Shown: positions 38,040 to 51,411 of the stretch, one piece after another | Layout: the number at the start of each line of letters is the position of its first letter | Numbering within the stretch: position 1 is the stretch's first letter | Assembly (NCBI RefSeq): GCF_021134715.1 | Contig: NC_060026.1 | Location: 6,687,001 to 6,751,000, forward strand | Reading direction: 5' to 3' | Source of the DNA: Daphnia pulex | Taxonomy: Eukaryota; Arthropoda; Branchiopoda; Diplostraca; Daphniidae | Length of the DNA stretch: 64,000 bases | Notes under the pieces: model-generated | Databases searched by the model: none | Seen by the model: only the letters and a program-made list of their open reading frames with translations | What the model was told of the DNA's origin: nothing | Translations under genes and position numbers: made by a program

Positions 38040-39890
38040 TCAAATTTGAATAAAACATGAATCTACAGGTGAATGATCATTACTAAGTTTAACAAATAGA
38101 GCATGGACTAATTGGGAAGGCACATCTGCTGCAATCTTTCCTGTCACAACAAAATTTTTGAAGTTGTTTGGATATTGAATTCCTGTCTTGACAAAGGAAA
38201 TGGGGCAAATGAATAGCTGTCATGAAAACTTCAAGGTCCATTTAATGTATTCATGTAAAGCAATTCTTCAGCTGGATCTAGGAATGGGCTCAAACGTATT
38301 CGGATGTGTCTATCAACTTAAACAACCGATGGCAGTAGTCCATATTTCGATGAGATAAATTTTCCATGAACAGAAAAGCTAAAATGCAACCAAATTACAT
38401 TAATGATTAGATAATTACCAAGTATTGAATCTTCAAAAAATATGCTACACTTCTGAAGTCTGTTTCGTTTTTCTCTCCGCGTCTATCACCCTAAACCATA
38501 GGCTACTTGATGCAAAAAGCCTAGCGGTTTCCTGTCTCGCATGTACTTGAAAAACGCACCAATCCGTACCTTCTTTTTTCTTAACCGGACAATCATAACT
38601 GCCACCTAGCGACAAGAAAAGTAAAGGCGGAAATCCAGTCTACCCGAGACCCGAGTTGCGCAAGTTGAGCGTATTTTTTAACTTTCTCTTGTTCTGTTAG
38701 ATTTTCTAGAGGGAAATTAAAAGGACATTATCGAGTCACAACTCACAAGCGTTACCGATTTGAAAACGAATTCATAACACAAGAGTTGCCTATTATCTTG
38801 TTTATTATTATCGTAAAATCCATATTTCCCTTGACATTTTCTCCGTTTATTCCAACAGAGAAAAAATAGAAGAAAGAAAGAAATAGTAAGAAGAAAATGT
38901 GCTCATTCTTAAGCATTCATGATTTTTACTTTTTTTGATAACCGTTTCATATTTTTAGAGAATTAGTCATAAAATAAAATGATGATCGTCATCGTTGATC
39001 AGTTATAACTTTTTCTTTGATTTGTTTTAGATTTACTAAATGTCGCCGTGTAGGAGACGTGACCAAAGTTGAAGTTCCAAGTTCGGCCGGGAGTGGCGTT
39101 GACGTTCATTTCAGATCAAAGTTCCGCCCACTGAAACGTCCAACATTTTACTTGCAATTTTGTTGGGAGCGCCTGACCTCCAGGCTTTCAGTATGAAGTT
39201 ATCTATAATAGCTAATAAAGTTTTCAACCGAATTTCCTTTTTAAAAAACGGTTTTACTTATTTGGGTAATAGGCTCTGTCAATTTTCGTAAACATCCGGA
39301 GTTGAATGAAATTTTAAGTTATTGATGAGCTCACTGAGCTGAAAATACAAAATAGATGTAAATATTTTTTCCCGTTTGTTGTCGGGCTGCAGTGTTGTCG
39401 GTTCCTTCGTCACAAAATCCACCCTCTAAATATCCGATTCATAGACTTTGTAGGAATGCAAAAAAATGTCAATTGAAAGAAAATTTCAAATTTTGATAAC
39501 AAATAATATTATAGCGTTAAATTGTTAAGATTTTCAGCGTTTAAATTGTTTGCAAATAGAGTACATCAGACAACAACGCTTTGCGTAGAGGATGGGTTGG
39601 TGTTTACAAAAGGATTTTACATTCTCTCGTGAGTCGACTTCACGAGCAGTAAATTCGTTTAGTTTTTACGCAATCTTTCACCTATAAACATCTCTTTTAC
39701 AAACTTTCGTTTGTAGAGGTTGTAATATTCACGTCGTTTTTGTGTGCAACTCGACAAGGGTGAAACATTAGTTATCGATTCGCAAAAATGGGTAGAGCTT
39801 TCTGATGCCCTCAGAATCTATTCAGAGCTCTCTCATTTACTTTTTCTTCAACTAGAGGTATTTGATGGCATGAGTTTTGGTACATCAAGC
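38040..39890. other. Divergent intergenic region, likely promoters and 5' leaders
   Basis: Lies between the divergent BTB and six-module genes, so it should contain both promoters. I find no TATA box that would fix a start site. An upstream 61-codon frame (39744-39929) overlaps the start region of the six-module gene in another frame and is probably 5' leader. Confidence 0.4.
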
Positions 39891-39901
39891 TTCAAACAAA
39901 T

Positions 39902-42900
39902 ATGGACATGTACATTGAAAAAGATTTGAAAAAATCTCTAGTGAACAATATAACTCCTGGTGTTTGCTATGTTTGTGGGAGCCCTAATAGTGCTATACAC
40001 CTGCTTAGGACAAAGCCCGCTACAACGGAGCCTCACTTCCCCTTCCTGGAGCATCATGAGCCTCCAATTGGTTGTGAACTGCCAAAAAGCAATGGAACTG
40101 TGCTCGTATGCTTTGTCTGCTACAGCTTCCTTCATGCTCAGTGGGATTCACATGAAAGGAACAATACACCCCATTCTACCAGGCTGTACTGGCTCAAACG
40201 AGTAGATCAAGGGCCTTACTCAGGGTCAGATGGCCAGGCTGTTGAAGAAAGGCCTATTGAGGCTAGTCCTATATCGAGATCCCAAAAAGTTCAGGAAAAT
40301 GCATCAACACAAGGTAAGACCACCAAGTTAATCTCTTGATAAAGCCTATCCAAGTTATCACTTGTCCTTGTTATCAGTAATATTAATACTCTGTGTTTCC
40401 CAACTGTTCTGTCTTGTATTTTCCAGTTCAACGAGATGTTTACCATTCTCTTAAACGTCCACGATCTCGATCGAGAGATATGCAACCGGAGATGGTCGGT
40501 CCAACTCACACAAAAATGGAACGGATTTCACCACAAGGAAATACCAGCGGCGGAACATTTATAAATGAAAATAGAGCGGATCATAAATCAGAAAAGGTCG
40601 ACAATTCAGTTGAGGCCTTGGATTTACGAAGTTCGGCATCGGTCAGTCGGGAACGAGACAATGAACGAGCCCCGTCCCGCAGTTCGGTCCTATCGCACGA
40701 TAGCGGCCTTTCGGGCCACTTATTGAGCGACGGGGGTTGTGGGGTGGTGGAAATTCTGGATTTAAGCATGCCCGATAAAAATGCCACAACTGAAGTCTGC
40801 TATGTTTGTGGCGATGAATTTCAAAAAGGCCTTTTGTCGCACGTTTATGCCAAACCTATTCAGCACAGCCCGTTTTTTCCAAGTCTGATGCTCCACCCGC
40901 GTCCCAGTCGTTCTCGGCCTATGGATTCAACAGGTATTTTAACAACTGATTCATTATTATTTCTAATTTTTTTTGTTGATAATAAAGTATTGTCCTTTTT
41001 ATCTAGGTCGCGTGCAAGCCTGTGAGATTTGTACGAGTTATCTTCTCCAGCAATGGCACACGCACCAGTCGAGGAGCACTCCGCACTCTGAGCGCCATTA
41101 CTTGCTGCGGAAGAGGCAGACACCTGTCTACGATACCACTACCTTCATGTGTTACGCTTGCAGCCTGGAATACCCTTCGTCGTCGTTACGGCTTTTATAC
41201 TGCCGTCCCAATGCCGAAAATGAGCCTTATTTCCCTTATCTGGAGAACGTTAGGGCTCCTCCTGGCGCCAGTCCCATCTCTCCACAGGGAATGGTTCAGG
41301 TGTGCGCCATATGCTTCAAAGCGATCCCTCAACGGGACAAGGTCTTTAATAACTGTGAAACGGGTCGCATGATTACACCAGTAGTGCCAGAACGACGTCC
41401 CAGTCCAACCGATACCGAATTGGCCGCTGAACTTTTTTGCTACGTCTGCCATCGAATAAGCTCCACCAGTTCCATGAAGCTGCTATGTTGTTATCCGGAT
41501 CGCCGGAATGCATCCACCTCTCCTCCCCGCATCATGCATTTTCCTTTCTTGAAGACATTGCCATTGCCTCCCGGGCCAGCCTATTTTGACAGTAATAATC
41601 GGACGCTGGTTTGCGTTGATTGTTTCACTCATTTTAGTCATCAATGGCATGTGTTTGAGAGCGATGGACTGGCGCTGGAATTGCGCCACTACACACTTCC
41701 GCCAACTGTTCATCGTCCCTCTTTGTTGGCACCTCCGCCACGTTTAGAAATCCGTCCCAATTCGCCTACGCGTCCCGACGGAGTATCGCACGTTTCTGCC
41801 TCGAAAACAACAACCCAGTCACAACCGGTATCTCCCGGTTTTCGTCCAAATTTTATGCCGCGTAATCGACCCGTGCAGCCCACCACACCCAATGCCGAAC
41901 GCCGTCCGCCCAGTTCCAACCGGAATTCACCCGCTAATCCTTCGCCAGTCCTCGCGTCGGTCGGAAATGACTCGCATCAAAATCCAGCCGAATCATCCAT
42001 CTATTGTTTCTTATGTGGACTAAATTCGACGCGATCTTTCTCGCATTGGCTCACTTCAACTGCATCACCTATCGATCCCACGGCTCCCTATTTTCCTTAC
42101 ATTTTAAATTACTCGCCGAGTTCGCGGGCGGAAAAACTACGCGATGACGGGGCCGCTCTGGTTTGCACCTTTTGCTATCACATGGTAACGATAGCTCTGA
42201 AACACTAGTCACGGGACACGTTTACTGATCATTTGATTTTTGTAGGTTCATTCACAATGGAAGCAGTACGAAGATGCACCGGCCAATAAGACCCTTCAGC
42301 CGTTGACGCGAGTTTATAACACGAACGATTACGCTTGCTACGTTTGCGGTATAGCAACCTACCGCAAGAGGGTCCGTGCTCTACCTGTCAAAGTAAAGAT
42401 ACATTTTTCACTTGTGTTTGTTGGGAATGATGTTTATTAATGGTTTGTTTGATTTTTGTTGAAGGATTTCCCGTTTTTGAAACAACACCGTCAGCCTCGA
42501 CATAGTCTTTCAATTGAAAACGGCCAGTTTGTGGTTGTCTGTTTGGACTGTTTCGAATCACTGCGAACACAGTCGCTCGAGTACGAGCGTTGGGGATTGC
42601 CTGTCGAAAAGCGGTACGCGTCGAGAACCACACCCACTTAAGATTTGTATTGATGAATGAATTTCTTGATAGCCAATACAACTGGATGGCCATACCACCT
42701 CCGCCGGAGGATAGCAATAATTTGTCGACGCCGCTAGAACGATTGTTGGCGATGGAGCAGCAAAAAAGGAACAAGGAGCAATCAGCTGGGCTATCTTCTT
42801 CCAAGCCTCGTCTACTGGGTCGGACATCAGAACTACCTAGCGGCGAAATCATAAACAATGCAGACTCGACTACGCAAATCACGCAATGCAGTCTTCGGAC

Positions 42901-42946
42901 TTCCTCGTCGACTTCCTCGGCTGTTACGATGCCCGGGAAACCTTAA
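39902..42946 (+). CDS. Protein with six paired-CxxC (CYVC-type) modules, unrecognised
   Basis: Six exons keep phase: 39902-40313, 40427-40933, 41007-42184, 42246-42392, 42465-42613 and 42673-42946, giving 888 residues. Six copies of one module occur, starting near residues 22, 262, 354, 450, 638 and 730. Each has C-x2-C (CYVCG, CYACS, CYVCH, CFLCG), then a stretch with FPFL or FPYL and often PPG, and 45-60 residues on a second C-x2-C (VCFVCY, ACEICT, VCAICF, VCVDCF, VCTFCY, VCLDCF). In most modules a QW or similar follows. The four Cys make a zinc-binding treble-clef-like fold likely. Linkers are Ser/Pro/Arg-rich and disordered. The first linker contains EALDLR and EILDLSMP, the latter close to the PxDLS motif that binds CtBP corepressor. 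The gene lies 1.7 kb upstream of GSE1 on the same strand. I cannot assign a family name; nuclear corepressor function is inference. Confidence 0.85.
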
Positions 42947-42959
42947 GGACATACTTATG

Positions 42960-42996
42960 AAATAATAATAATAATATTAATAATAATAATAATAAA
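42960..42996. repeat. (AAT)n microsatellite containing the poly(A) signal
   Basis: Runs of AAT begin 14 bases after the stop codon of the six-module gene and end in AATAAA (42991-42996), a plausible poly(A) signal for that gene. Confidence 0.75.
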
Positions 42997-42999
42997 TAT

Positions 43000-44640
43000 T
43001 CACTCTCCTTTTGTCAATCAAACTATACATTTGCCGTCTTTTTTGTGCAAAACCAAATGTCTATCGTATGTGTATGAATTAAACTGGGTTTCGAACGAAA
43101 TTTTAAGAACGACAAAATATTAGTTGTTGGATCTTTCCAAAAATAAATTATAAATGCTCTTAATTGACTGAATTATTTAAAATAAAAAACCAACCGAGTC
43201 CGACGGTGAATAAAATCGGGGCAACAAGCCACCGTCATAAAAGTTGTAGTGAAATAGAGTAAATGGAATGAGGATGGGGGTAGTGATGCCAACCAGCGTA
43301 TCAGATGATTTCTTTTAAGGCTGTCGTAGTAGAATAGTAGATGCTTGCCTTTATGAGAATACCATACCGGTAGTATAGTCGTTATCAGTTTTAATTGCTC
43401 CCCAGTGATACAACTTTAGCTTAATTCAGTAAAATTCGACCTTTTTTCTTCATTTCTCCGCTTTTCCCATTCATAAAAAAATTGCGATGTTGTAATGTCG
43501 TTAAGAAATCAATGCGAAAATAGTCTCTCAAAAATTCCCAAGAAAATCCGCTGGAGAATATATGTTGTCAAATGAATGTGATTTCGTGTGTTGAAGCTGT
43601 CCAATGTGATAAGAGGTTCTACTCATCCATGTGTTCATTTTATGTTTCTGGCTGTCAGAGGAAGACAGAGAAGTGTCTGTGACAGAAAGGGAGAAAAGTA
43701 TAGGGTGGAAAAAGCCCGGAGGGCAACTGAATGATGCCGACCCGATTCTCCTATAGCTCTCAAGATTTGTAAAAATTGACTTGTAGAAAAGAGTCAAATG
43801 TTTGCGATCAAATAACTCTGAATGGTTAAATAAATAATAGAACCCCCTCCCCCCTTTCAGCCGTCGTGAGTGCGTGATATCGGAAAAAAGCGGGAGTTTC
43901 ATCATCGACCCAAACGCCTGATTCTTCTTAGCTTTTCTTTCATGCTTCACGCGTTGTCGCTGTTGTTAAACGGCGACACCAGGTGGCAGCACCGACGGCC
44001 GCCATGGTGGAAGAAGTGGAAAAAACTTGCTCCATCAACGAGAAGCGAGTGGACTCGCTAGCTGAACGGACGTGTAGGTTCACGTTGGCTGCTCGGTCGC
44101 CCGCTGTGTGTGTGTTTTTCTTTTTATTTGGTTGTTTTGTGTGTGTGTGTGTGTTGGACGACGCCATCGCTGTTGGTGTGGGATTGGTCATTCTGAGTTG
44201 GATGTGATTATTGTGTTGTTTGTCTTTCGTGTTGTGTAAAAGTTGCATGCGAGAAGTGAGACTGCGAGTGACCATTGAGGATTGTTTCCTGTGCAGCAGC
44301 AGTAGCAGCAGCAGCACGTTGACTTTTTGTGGGCCGGATCGATCGATCGGTGGGTGGCGTCGTCGGGCGGAGTCACCCCCGTATGACGATGGCTTCTAAC
44401 GATCTCCCTGGGACTCTTTGAGATATAGGGGAGCCACAGAGAAAAGGGCTTGCTTGGGTGACCTAATGAAATTTTCGACTCTAACCTCCTCTCTTCTGCC
44501 GCGCCTACTACTCTGCGACGCCAACGCCCTCTGATCTTACGACGCATCAGACCCGCCCGGCCTGTTATTACCGGTCTCTCGGGCTGCCATGGGCTAGTGA
44601 ACGACACCACACCAAGAAACAAGAAAGGAAAGAAAAAGAA
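43000..44640. other. Intergenic, presumed GSE1 promoter and 5' leader
   Basis: No coding sequence is supported. From about 43.9 kb the sequence becomes GC- and CpG-richer and includes a CTCF-like motif, a (GT)n run (44138-44153), and AGC/GTC-type low complexity. The GSE1 transcription start probably lies here. Confidence 0.4.
43976..43989 (+). promoter_or_regulatory. Candidate CTCF-like site
   Basis: ACACCAGGTGGCAG matches 13 of 14 positions of the vertebrate/arthropod-shared core CCASYAGRKGGCRS. It sits between the 3' end of the six-module gene and the first coding exon of GSE1. The motif is short, and chance occurrence in 64 kb is possible. Confidence 0.3.
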
Positions 44641-44657
44641 AATAAATATATATCAGG

Positions 44658-47600
44658 ATGGACTTCCGGATCGGCCGGACGGTCGTTTCTCCCTCATCAT
44701 CCGCTTCATCCGGATTGCTTTACCCTCCGGCTGCACCGCACAGTTTGACGCCGACGCCCATCTTCTATTACCCAGGTCTGCCATTAATGGAAAACAAATG
44801 TTTATTGCTGATAATCCTGGCGCCATTGTCAGATGGAGAAAAGCAAGAAACCTCTTTCACCTTTCAAGTCACGACCTTTTGAACCCTCTTTGTGTTATGA
44901 CGTCATCGCAGAGAGAGAGAGAGAGGGAAGGGGGCCATTGCGTGTAGAAAAGTGGACCCAAGCCGACATCTGCCTCCCCTCTTATTATTATGATTTTCTT
45001 TTCAAAGAATTTTATCTTCTTCTTTCTCGGTGCGTGTAGGGTAATCCGACGAGTGTGTCGCCATCTACAGACCACATCTACCCGGCAACCATAGCCAAAC
45101 TGAATTTTTAAGCCATTAGACAACTTTCTTAGCCCGAGAGACGGCAGGTGAAAGAGGCAGCAGCAGCTGCCTGCTGTTTTTGTTGTCGGTTTCTCTCTCT
45201 CTTGTGTGTGTGTGGTGAAGCCCTCTGTTTCCCCCCCTCTCTCCAATAGCCCTCAGGCTATATCTTCATAGGAAAAAGGTCTTGTAGATAACCTATCGAC
45301 CATTAGTCACGTTTTGCATAATGATCGAGTCCTCATTTACGGTTGATTTCACGTGGACCTTTTTTTAATTCAATCTGATTCCCATTAACGATCTAAACAA
45401 CAACAACCCCCCAAAGAGATGGTTACATCACGGGAAATAAGGGCACGAAGGTATAGCCGGAAGTGGTGGCGTTGTCTTGCTCGTGGATGAAATCTGAAGC
45501 GCTGATTCCGCAAGCCCAAGAGGCACGTTCTTTCTGTTTATCTACTTTAGCCACTCCGCCTTCTTCCGGCTAAGAAAAAATCTCTCGTCTGGCCTGCACA
45601 TGTTTCCCCCTTGATGGCCCAAGAAAGAAATTCATGAAACCAACCCTAATGATTCACTCGACTTTCTAAACAATCGCGTTGAGCTTGTCACGACTACAGG
45701 AAAGAGGTTTTTTTGGGGATGGGCTTGAAATCTCACGGATTTCATGGCGGATTCGTGCTCCATCATATTGACAACTCTATAGAGACATCTATCAGCCAGG
45801 GGAGGAGCCATTGGTCGATAAAAAATAAAATCGATAAAAAAGCGCCTGTATACTTATATTTTTTCTTTTTTTCTTTTTCATTTTCAGGTTTACCGCTAAA
45901 AATTCCGCCGTCCCCACATTCTTCGCCTTTGGTGGCTGGACTGAATGGCAACCATCACAGGACGGCCGGTGGTACCACATCGAGTTCAATGATGAGGAGC
46001 ACAGCAACCGTACAGCCGTCGGCGCTGCATCCACCCGTGCCTCAATCGTCGCCGCATCACCATCGAACCGCACCTGGTTCATCAGCAGGTGCGTTAGACA
46101 CCTGTGTTTTCTCAGTTGTGCAAAGAAAGAGAAAAAGGGAGACACATGGGGGAATGATCGTCTTTTCTAGTTTCGTCGCCCTCAATCCCTGGGAATTTCT
46201 CGTAAGACATCGGGAGCTAATTCAATGTGGAATCTATGGCGCTGTCCAACTTATACAAACACATGCCAACGCTGTTTCTCTCTCTCTCTCTCTTTTTCTC
46301 TCACTTTGGGTGTTTTTTTTCCTTACTTCTATGATTCATTAACAAAATTAAACTATATACATGTTTGGCTTCTTTTTGGTCTGTGTGTGTCTGCGTGTGC
46401 GTGTGTGGGGGATTTGGTTGGCGGGGGTTACAGTGGTCTCTCCTTCGTCAACCGGAACGTCGGCACGCCATCAGCACAGCTCGAGTAACAATAGCAATTG
46501 CAGCAGTAGCAGTAGCAACAGCAGCAGTAGCAGTTTTGCGGCCGCCTTGCGTCATTTGGCCAAACAGGCCGGCGGCCCAACGCAGTCAACCATTCATTCC
46601 GATCCAGGTGATCTTGCTCTTCTTCCGTGGATGATGTTCTTTCGGACTCCCCTAGCGACAATTGTCACAGAAAATGCGGTTGTTCCCCTCTTGCGCTCCT
46701 TATTTTTTTTGGTTTACTGCCTCCTAGCTGTAGACATTCTATACAAACTGTATCAGTTCGATGCTCCCGACAGTCGTCAATCAACCCTCCAGCAATAGCG
46801 TTCGTAAAACAACAACAATTATTTGCAAACTAGAAGTGGAAACCAGTCCCAACCGATCAAGCAGCAGCTACTCCGGAGCAACGCACGGCTATCCCCCCTA
46901 CAATGGCGATAGAGTGTCGAAATCGCCCAGTCCGTCGGCCCACTATCGTCCAACCTCAAAAAAGGAGTCCGGTAATCACACCAAAAGTCGAAGAGATGAC
47001 AGCCTACATATCCCCGTGACAACTCGATCTCGCTCTCCTCCCGTCGTCACTATCGCCCCGACACTTAGCCTATCCAGTTTGCATTACAAGGTTTGTACAT
47101 CGACTTTTCTTTGGTTAAATTTTAATTTTAATCAAAAAATCTTAAACGTTCATTTCTCTTTGGCAGGCTTATGATCGAGCAATGTTATGCCATTCAGTGC
47201 CATCTAGTGTCGGATTCAGCGGCGGATTGAGTACGGGTTTGACTGGATTGCAAGGCATGCCTTCGATGGTTGGAAATGCGAGCTCATATAGCGCTTCGTC
47301 GATGATGGCCAACAGCAGTTCACCGGCCTCATCAAACGGCGAGTACGCTCGCACTTCCGATATGTCAGGCTTTAGCCATCCAATACCATCCTACACTCCG
47401 TTTCCAACGTCGAGGCCCGACGACCTCTTTTACGGTGGGCTACGCTCTTCGATGCAGCAGTCGGCAGCCGCCACTTCGCACTTTCGACCAGAAGAAAATC
47501 GAAATGTGCCCATGAGCCTCAATAACTCCTACCACGAAAGGTATTTTTGTTTTCTCTCTCGCTTATAATGATCCAGATGGAAAAAAAGAAAAGAAATATA

Positions 47601-50169
47601 TATATCAATGTCTATCGCCGCGTTTTTAGTCTTTTGAGCCAGCTTCCGACATCCAGAGCGCCTTCCACCTTGCTCTCGCAGCACCAAGAAGATTACCTAT
47701 TAGCAGCCCGTAATTCAGGCTTCAATCCATATGCCCTAGCTACTTCTGGGCCTTTAGATCATTCCAGCTTGCACCCAAGCATGTACTCGCATCCTTTTGC
47801 TTCCTATCGGTCAGTTTTTACCCATGGGCTTTCTTCTCGGAGCGTTTCTAAATTTTTATTTGCTTTCGTATCATAGATCGCTGGAAGAGCAAATGTACAT
47901 GGAACGATATGGCCTCTTAAGGCCTGGATCCTCGACTTCAGCTCTACCGTCAGCCATCCCTCCATATCCTCCTTTGGGTTTCCCGTCCTACCTTAATTTC
48001 CGCTACCCATCACCTGGACTACTCCATTCCGATTTGGGACTTGTCAACAACGGCATGGACTTGAATAGGTTCTATACTGTTTTAAAAGAATTTAATTATA
48101 AAAAAACAAAAAAACAGCAACTGATGTAAATATTAAAATTCCAGGATGAAATTAGAACAAGAACAACGTATTAAAGAACGGATCAGAGAGGAAGAATTCG
48201 CTGCTGCAGCTGCCAGTAAAACTCAGGAAAATGCCGTTTCAAATCGGCCGTTGGCTACAGTAACCCCTAGGGAAAACAGCGCAACTAATCAGGAGCGTAG
48301 AGATCGTGAGCGACAGCGTGAAAAAAGGAGATCGGAAAAGGATGTCGAATCCAACCGAAAAATTACCGTTCAACTACCCAACGAATCTTCTTCCGGTCGC
48401 GGAGTCAAAGTTCACACCGTGTCTCCCCTCTACGCGTCTTATCCGGTCATGGTGGATCGATGCAACGACATCACTGAAGAAACAGCAGCACCTGAGGCTT
48501 CCATAAGTCCCAATCCGCCGACGGAAGAAGAGAAACGTACCACGGAATTCTCACTAGGAGCTCTAGAGGCTATGGCGGCCTTGAAAAAACGTACCATATC
48601 ACCACCACCTCCCCCAGAAGAAGAAGAGCAGCCGAGTAAACCCGCCGAGGAAGAGGTCACAGTCCCGCTGGATTTATCTGATCGATCTGTTGAAAGTGTC
48701 AGTCCGGTTGAAGTAAGCCAAGTTGAAATTTGCCGTGGCACCTCACACGTCGAAGAATCACCTGTGCGAAGTTTACTTGATGTTCGGGTGGAACGCTGGA
48801 AGAGGAAACGCCAAAACAGCGATCCCGGGGAGGAGGAAAACGATGACGATCTGGACGATGAAATGGGCCAGGAAGCAGCCGAATCCTTGGTGTCATTAAG
48901 CGTAGAGCAGTGCCTAAAAAAATATCCTATCCCTGAAGGAGTCTCTGAGGAACAACACCATTTCCTCCACATGTTTGGTCTTATTACTCCCAAGAAACGA
49001 AGTGGTATGTGCAATTTTCTAGATATATTAAAAACCGTCAAAATGTTACGGTATGTAATAAATATTTCCCCTCCTAGAATTTGAACTGGTGAAATGCATC
49101 CGCCGACAAAATATCTTGCGTGAACCAACGCCTCAGCCTATCGACGCCGAAGATGAGGACAGTGCCACCAGTCTTCTAAAGCAACGGACACGTTTTGCAG
49201 CCACTTTGGTTCGATCTGCCACTGAGCCACACATCAAGGATCCGGCTACTAAGAATTTTGCTTCCAGTCTCAACCTTTATCCGACGGATGCAGAGGCAGT
49301 CGAAAGTAAGTAACAGCTTTTTTTTTATTTGCTGAGCTTTTGAAATAATTTTTTGTTTTGGTTTAGATCTAGAAAAGTCTTGGAACTTGGTGGTAGCCGA
49401 CAGAATGAAGCGCCACTTTGGACAAAAACAAAATGTACGCAAGAGATTGTGGAGCGATACTTTCCGGCCGCTGAATTTCGACTCAACTTCTCCATCGACA
49501 AACGGAACTGATGAATCGATTAGCATTGAAGAAACTGGTCCGTTAATAGGGAACTCAGCCTCCAAGCCTGTGTTTACTTTGCTATCGCACACACCTACAT
49601 TGAACAAACAGTTGTCAGAAGTTTCAAATAGTGTGGCCAATTTACCCAAATTCGAATTGTCCAACACGGGTTCGCAATCGACGGTGTGCGAGGCGTCCAA
49701 GTTAACTTCAGAAGTTGCGTTTTGGTTACGTCACCTTAAACCAACAATGGCGAGGACACTAACTTCTTCGTCAGTCAAGGAAAATGCATCTGATCCTACC
49801 AAATCTGATGAAGGATCCTCGGCTGAAAATAGCGACGGTGAAGTTCCCACACGTTGGCCAGGAACAGATTCCATCATGGTTTTGTACATGGCACATCAGC
49901 AAGGTAACACGCATATTACTGCCCAACCAAAATTGCGTTTACTAATTTTACGTATTTAAATAGAGCTGCTAGTGGAGACCAAGTTTCTTCGGGAGCACTG
50001 CGAGCGTCTGCACGTCCAGTTGGCTGAAGGGCAGGCCACCTTGAGTAAATTATGTCTAGCACTGAGCTCCTCGGTGGAGGTGCAACGGCGGTGCAAGGAG
50101 GAAGACACTTCTACCTTGCAATCCATCAGCGATCTTCAAACCACTTTAAAACTGTTGCAATCTCCATGA
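44658..50169 (+). CDS. Gse1: GSE1 (genetic suppressor element 1) orthologue
   Basis: Eleven coding exons keep phase: 44658-44775, 45888-46088, 46434-46607, 46774-47090, 47167-47540, 47630-47809, 47877-48068, 48145-49004, 49078-49305, 49367-49903 and 49964-50169. They give 1128 residues, close to the 1217 of human GSE1. Signatures in family order are SSFAAALRHLAKQA after a Ser-rich run (near 138), PPVVTIAPT (near 255), a Glu/Arg-rich helix (near 520-560), FLHMFGLITPKKR (near 793) and a C-terminal coiled coil (1060-1128; FLREHCERLHVQLAEG). Human GSE1 belongs to the LSD1-CoREST-HDAC corepressor complex, so a nuclear scaffold role is expected. VPLDLSDRS near residue 690 is a canonical CtBP-binding motif. 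The first exon (MDFRIGRTVVS) is the least certain; an alternative upstream start is possible. AATAAA follows at 50395. The gene is convergent with SCHIP1. Confidence 0.9.
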
Positions 50170-51400
50170 TTTGTCGTTGGAGAATATAGAGTAAAAAGTT
50201 TGGTGTTAGCTTGTAAATAGAGAGTAAATGAGGCACTGTCATATCAGATGATGGTATTTAGGTGCAACTATCAGTCGATTTTTCTATCACTTGTAAATAC
50301 GTGCATCTTGTCGAAGTGTTATATCGGACACTCTTCCACTGTTTCATATTCAAAACTGTGTTTAGTGTTCGCATTACTGCCTGTTGAAGCAAGCAATAAA
50401 TTCCCTCTTGAAAATGACTCGTATGTACACTGGCTCTTAATGAACTCTAAAATCACGGAGTGAGTTATTATAAATATTTATCAGATAGACGAATCTTCCC
50501 AACAGCCAATAATTTAACATTTTAAGTATATAAAACACATAAGAATGTGTATTGGTATAAGATTTTATTGACTTACGTATGTGAATACACATATTGATAT
50601 TTGTTCGTAACTACTAATTCTACCACGTTTTTCAATTATTGCATTAGCTTGCTGAAAAAAAAAACTGGCAAAATGTTTCTGATAAAAAATCCCGAATTAG
50701 ATTTCGCCCCAAAACTTCAAGCAAATGATAACTTTTCGTTTCAACCAGCAAATTTGTTACAAAACAAATTAAATTGATAAAAAGTCAATCAGTTATACTC
50801 ATCAAAAATAAATTTGACGAGTACCATAACAAAAATTATGATCCTCTTGTGTGTTTACTTCTTGCTTGAATTACTGAACAATATTACACGTAGAAAAGGT
50901 GTCATGAAATTGGCTTTAACCAGACTATTTAAGTAAAATTACTTTGAGGCCTTTCGGCCGTTTTCTCAAATAAGTGCAAACTGACTACTGCTACCTATTG
51001 GTGGTTTTAAAAAGCCGGATAAAACTGAAGTGTTCGTACACGCGTAAATGCAAATTATTCCGTGCTAAAAATCTGAAAAATACGCGGTAAAAATCAAAAT
51101 CAACCGAGGATTGCTGTTTAAAGCTATATGTAATGTGTCGAATATGGGAAAACATTTTGTACACTGAACTGAAGAAATAGCTAATCTAAGTATTCACTGT
51201 CCATCACTGTTCAGATACTATGAAATTTAATTACGAAATAAGAAAAAATACACTAAAAGCAGAAAGAAAGTGAAAGAGAGTGAAGGAGAGAAAACGTGTC
51301 GTAATGATGACGAAGCATGTTAATTCAAGTAGGACAAAAATGAAAAGAGGGATTTTGATTGCTATTATAGAATAAAAAAACATGGACCAAAGACAAGTAA
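50170..51400. other. Convergent 3' regions of GSE1 and SCHIP1
   Basis: Holds both 3' untranslated regions. AATAAA for GSE1 is at 50395. No further gene is seen. An 82-codon plus-strand frame near 50248 is probably untranslated. Confidence 0.5.
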
Positions 51401-51411
51401 TGCCTGATGTT

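Noticed and set aside
48439..49128. 229-codon minus-strand frame
   Set aside because: Antisense shadow of the GSE1 exon at 48145-49004, which has family signatures and consistent splicing.
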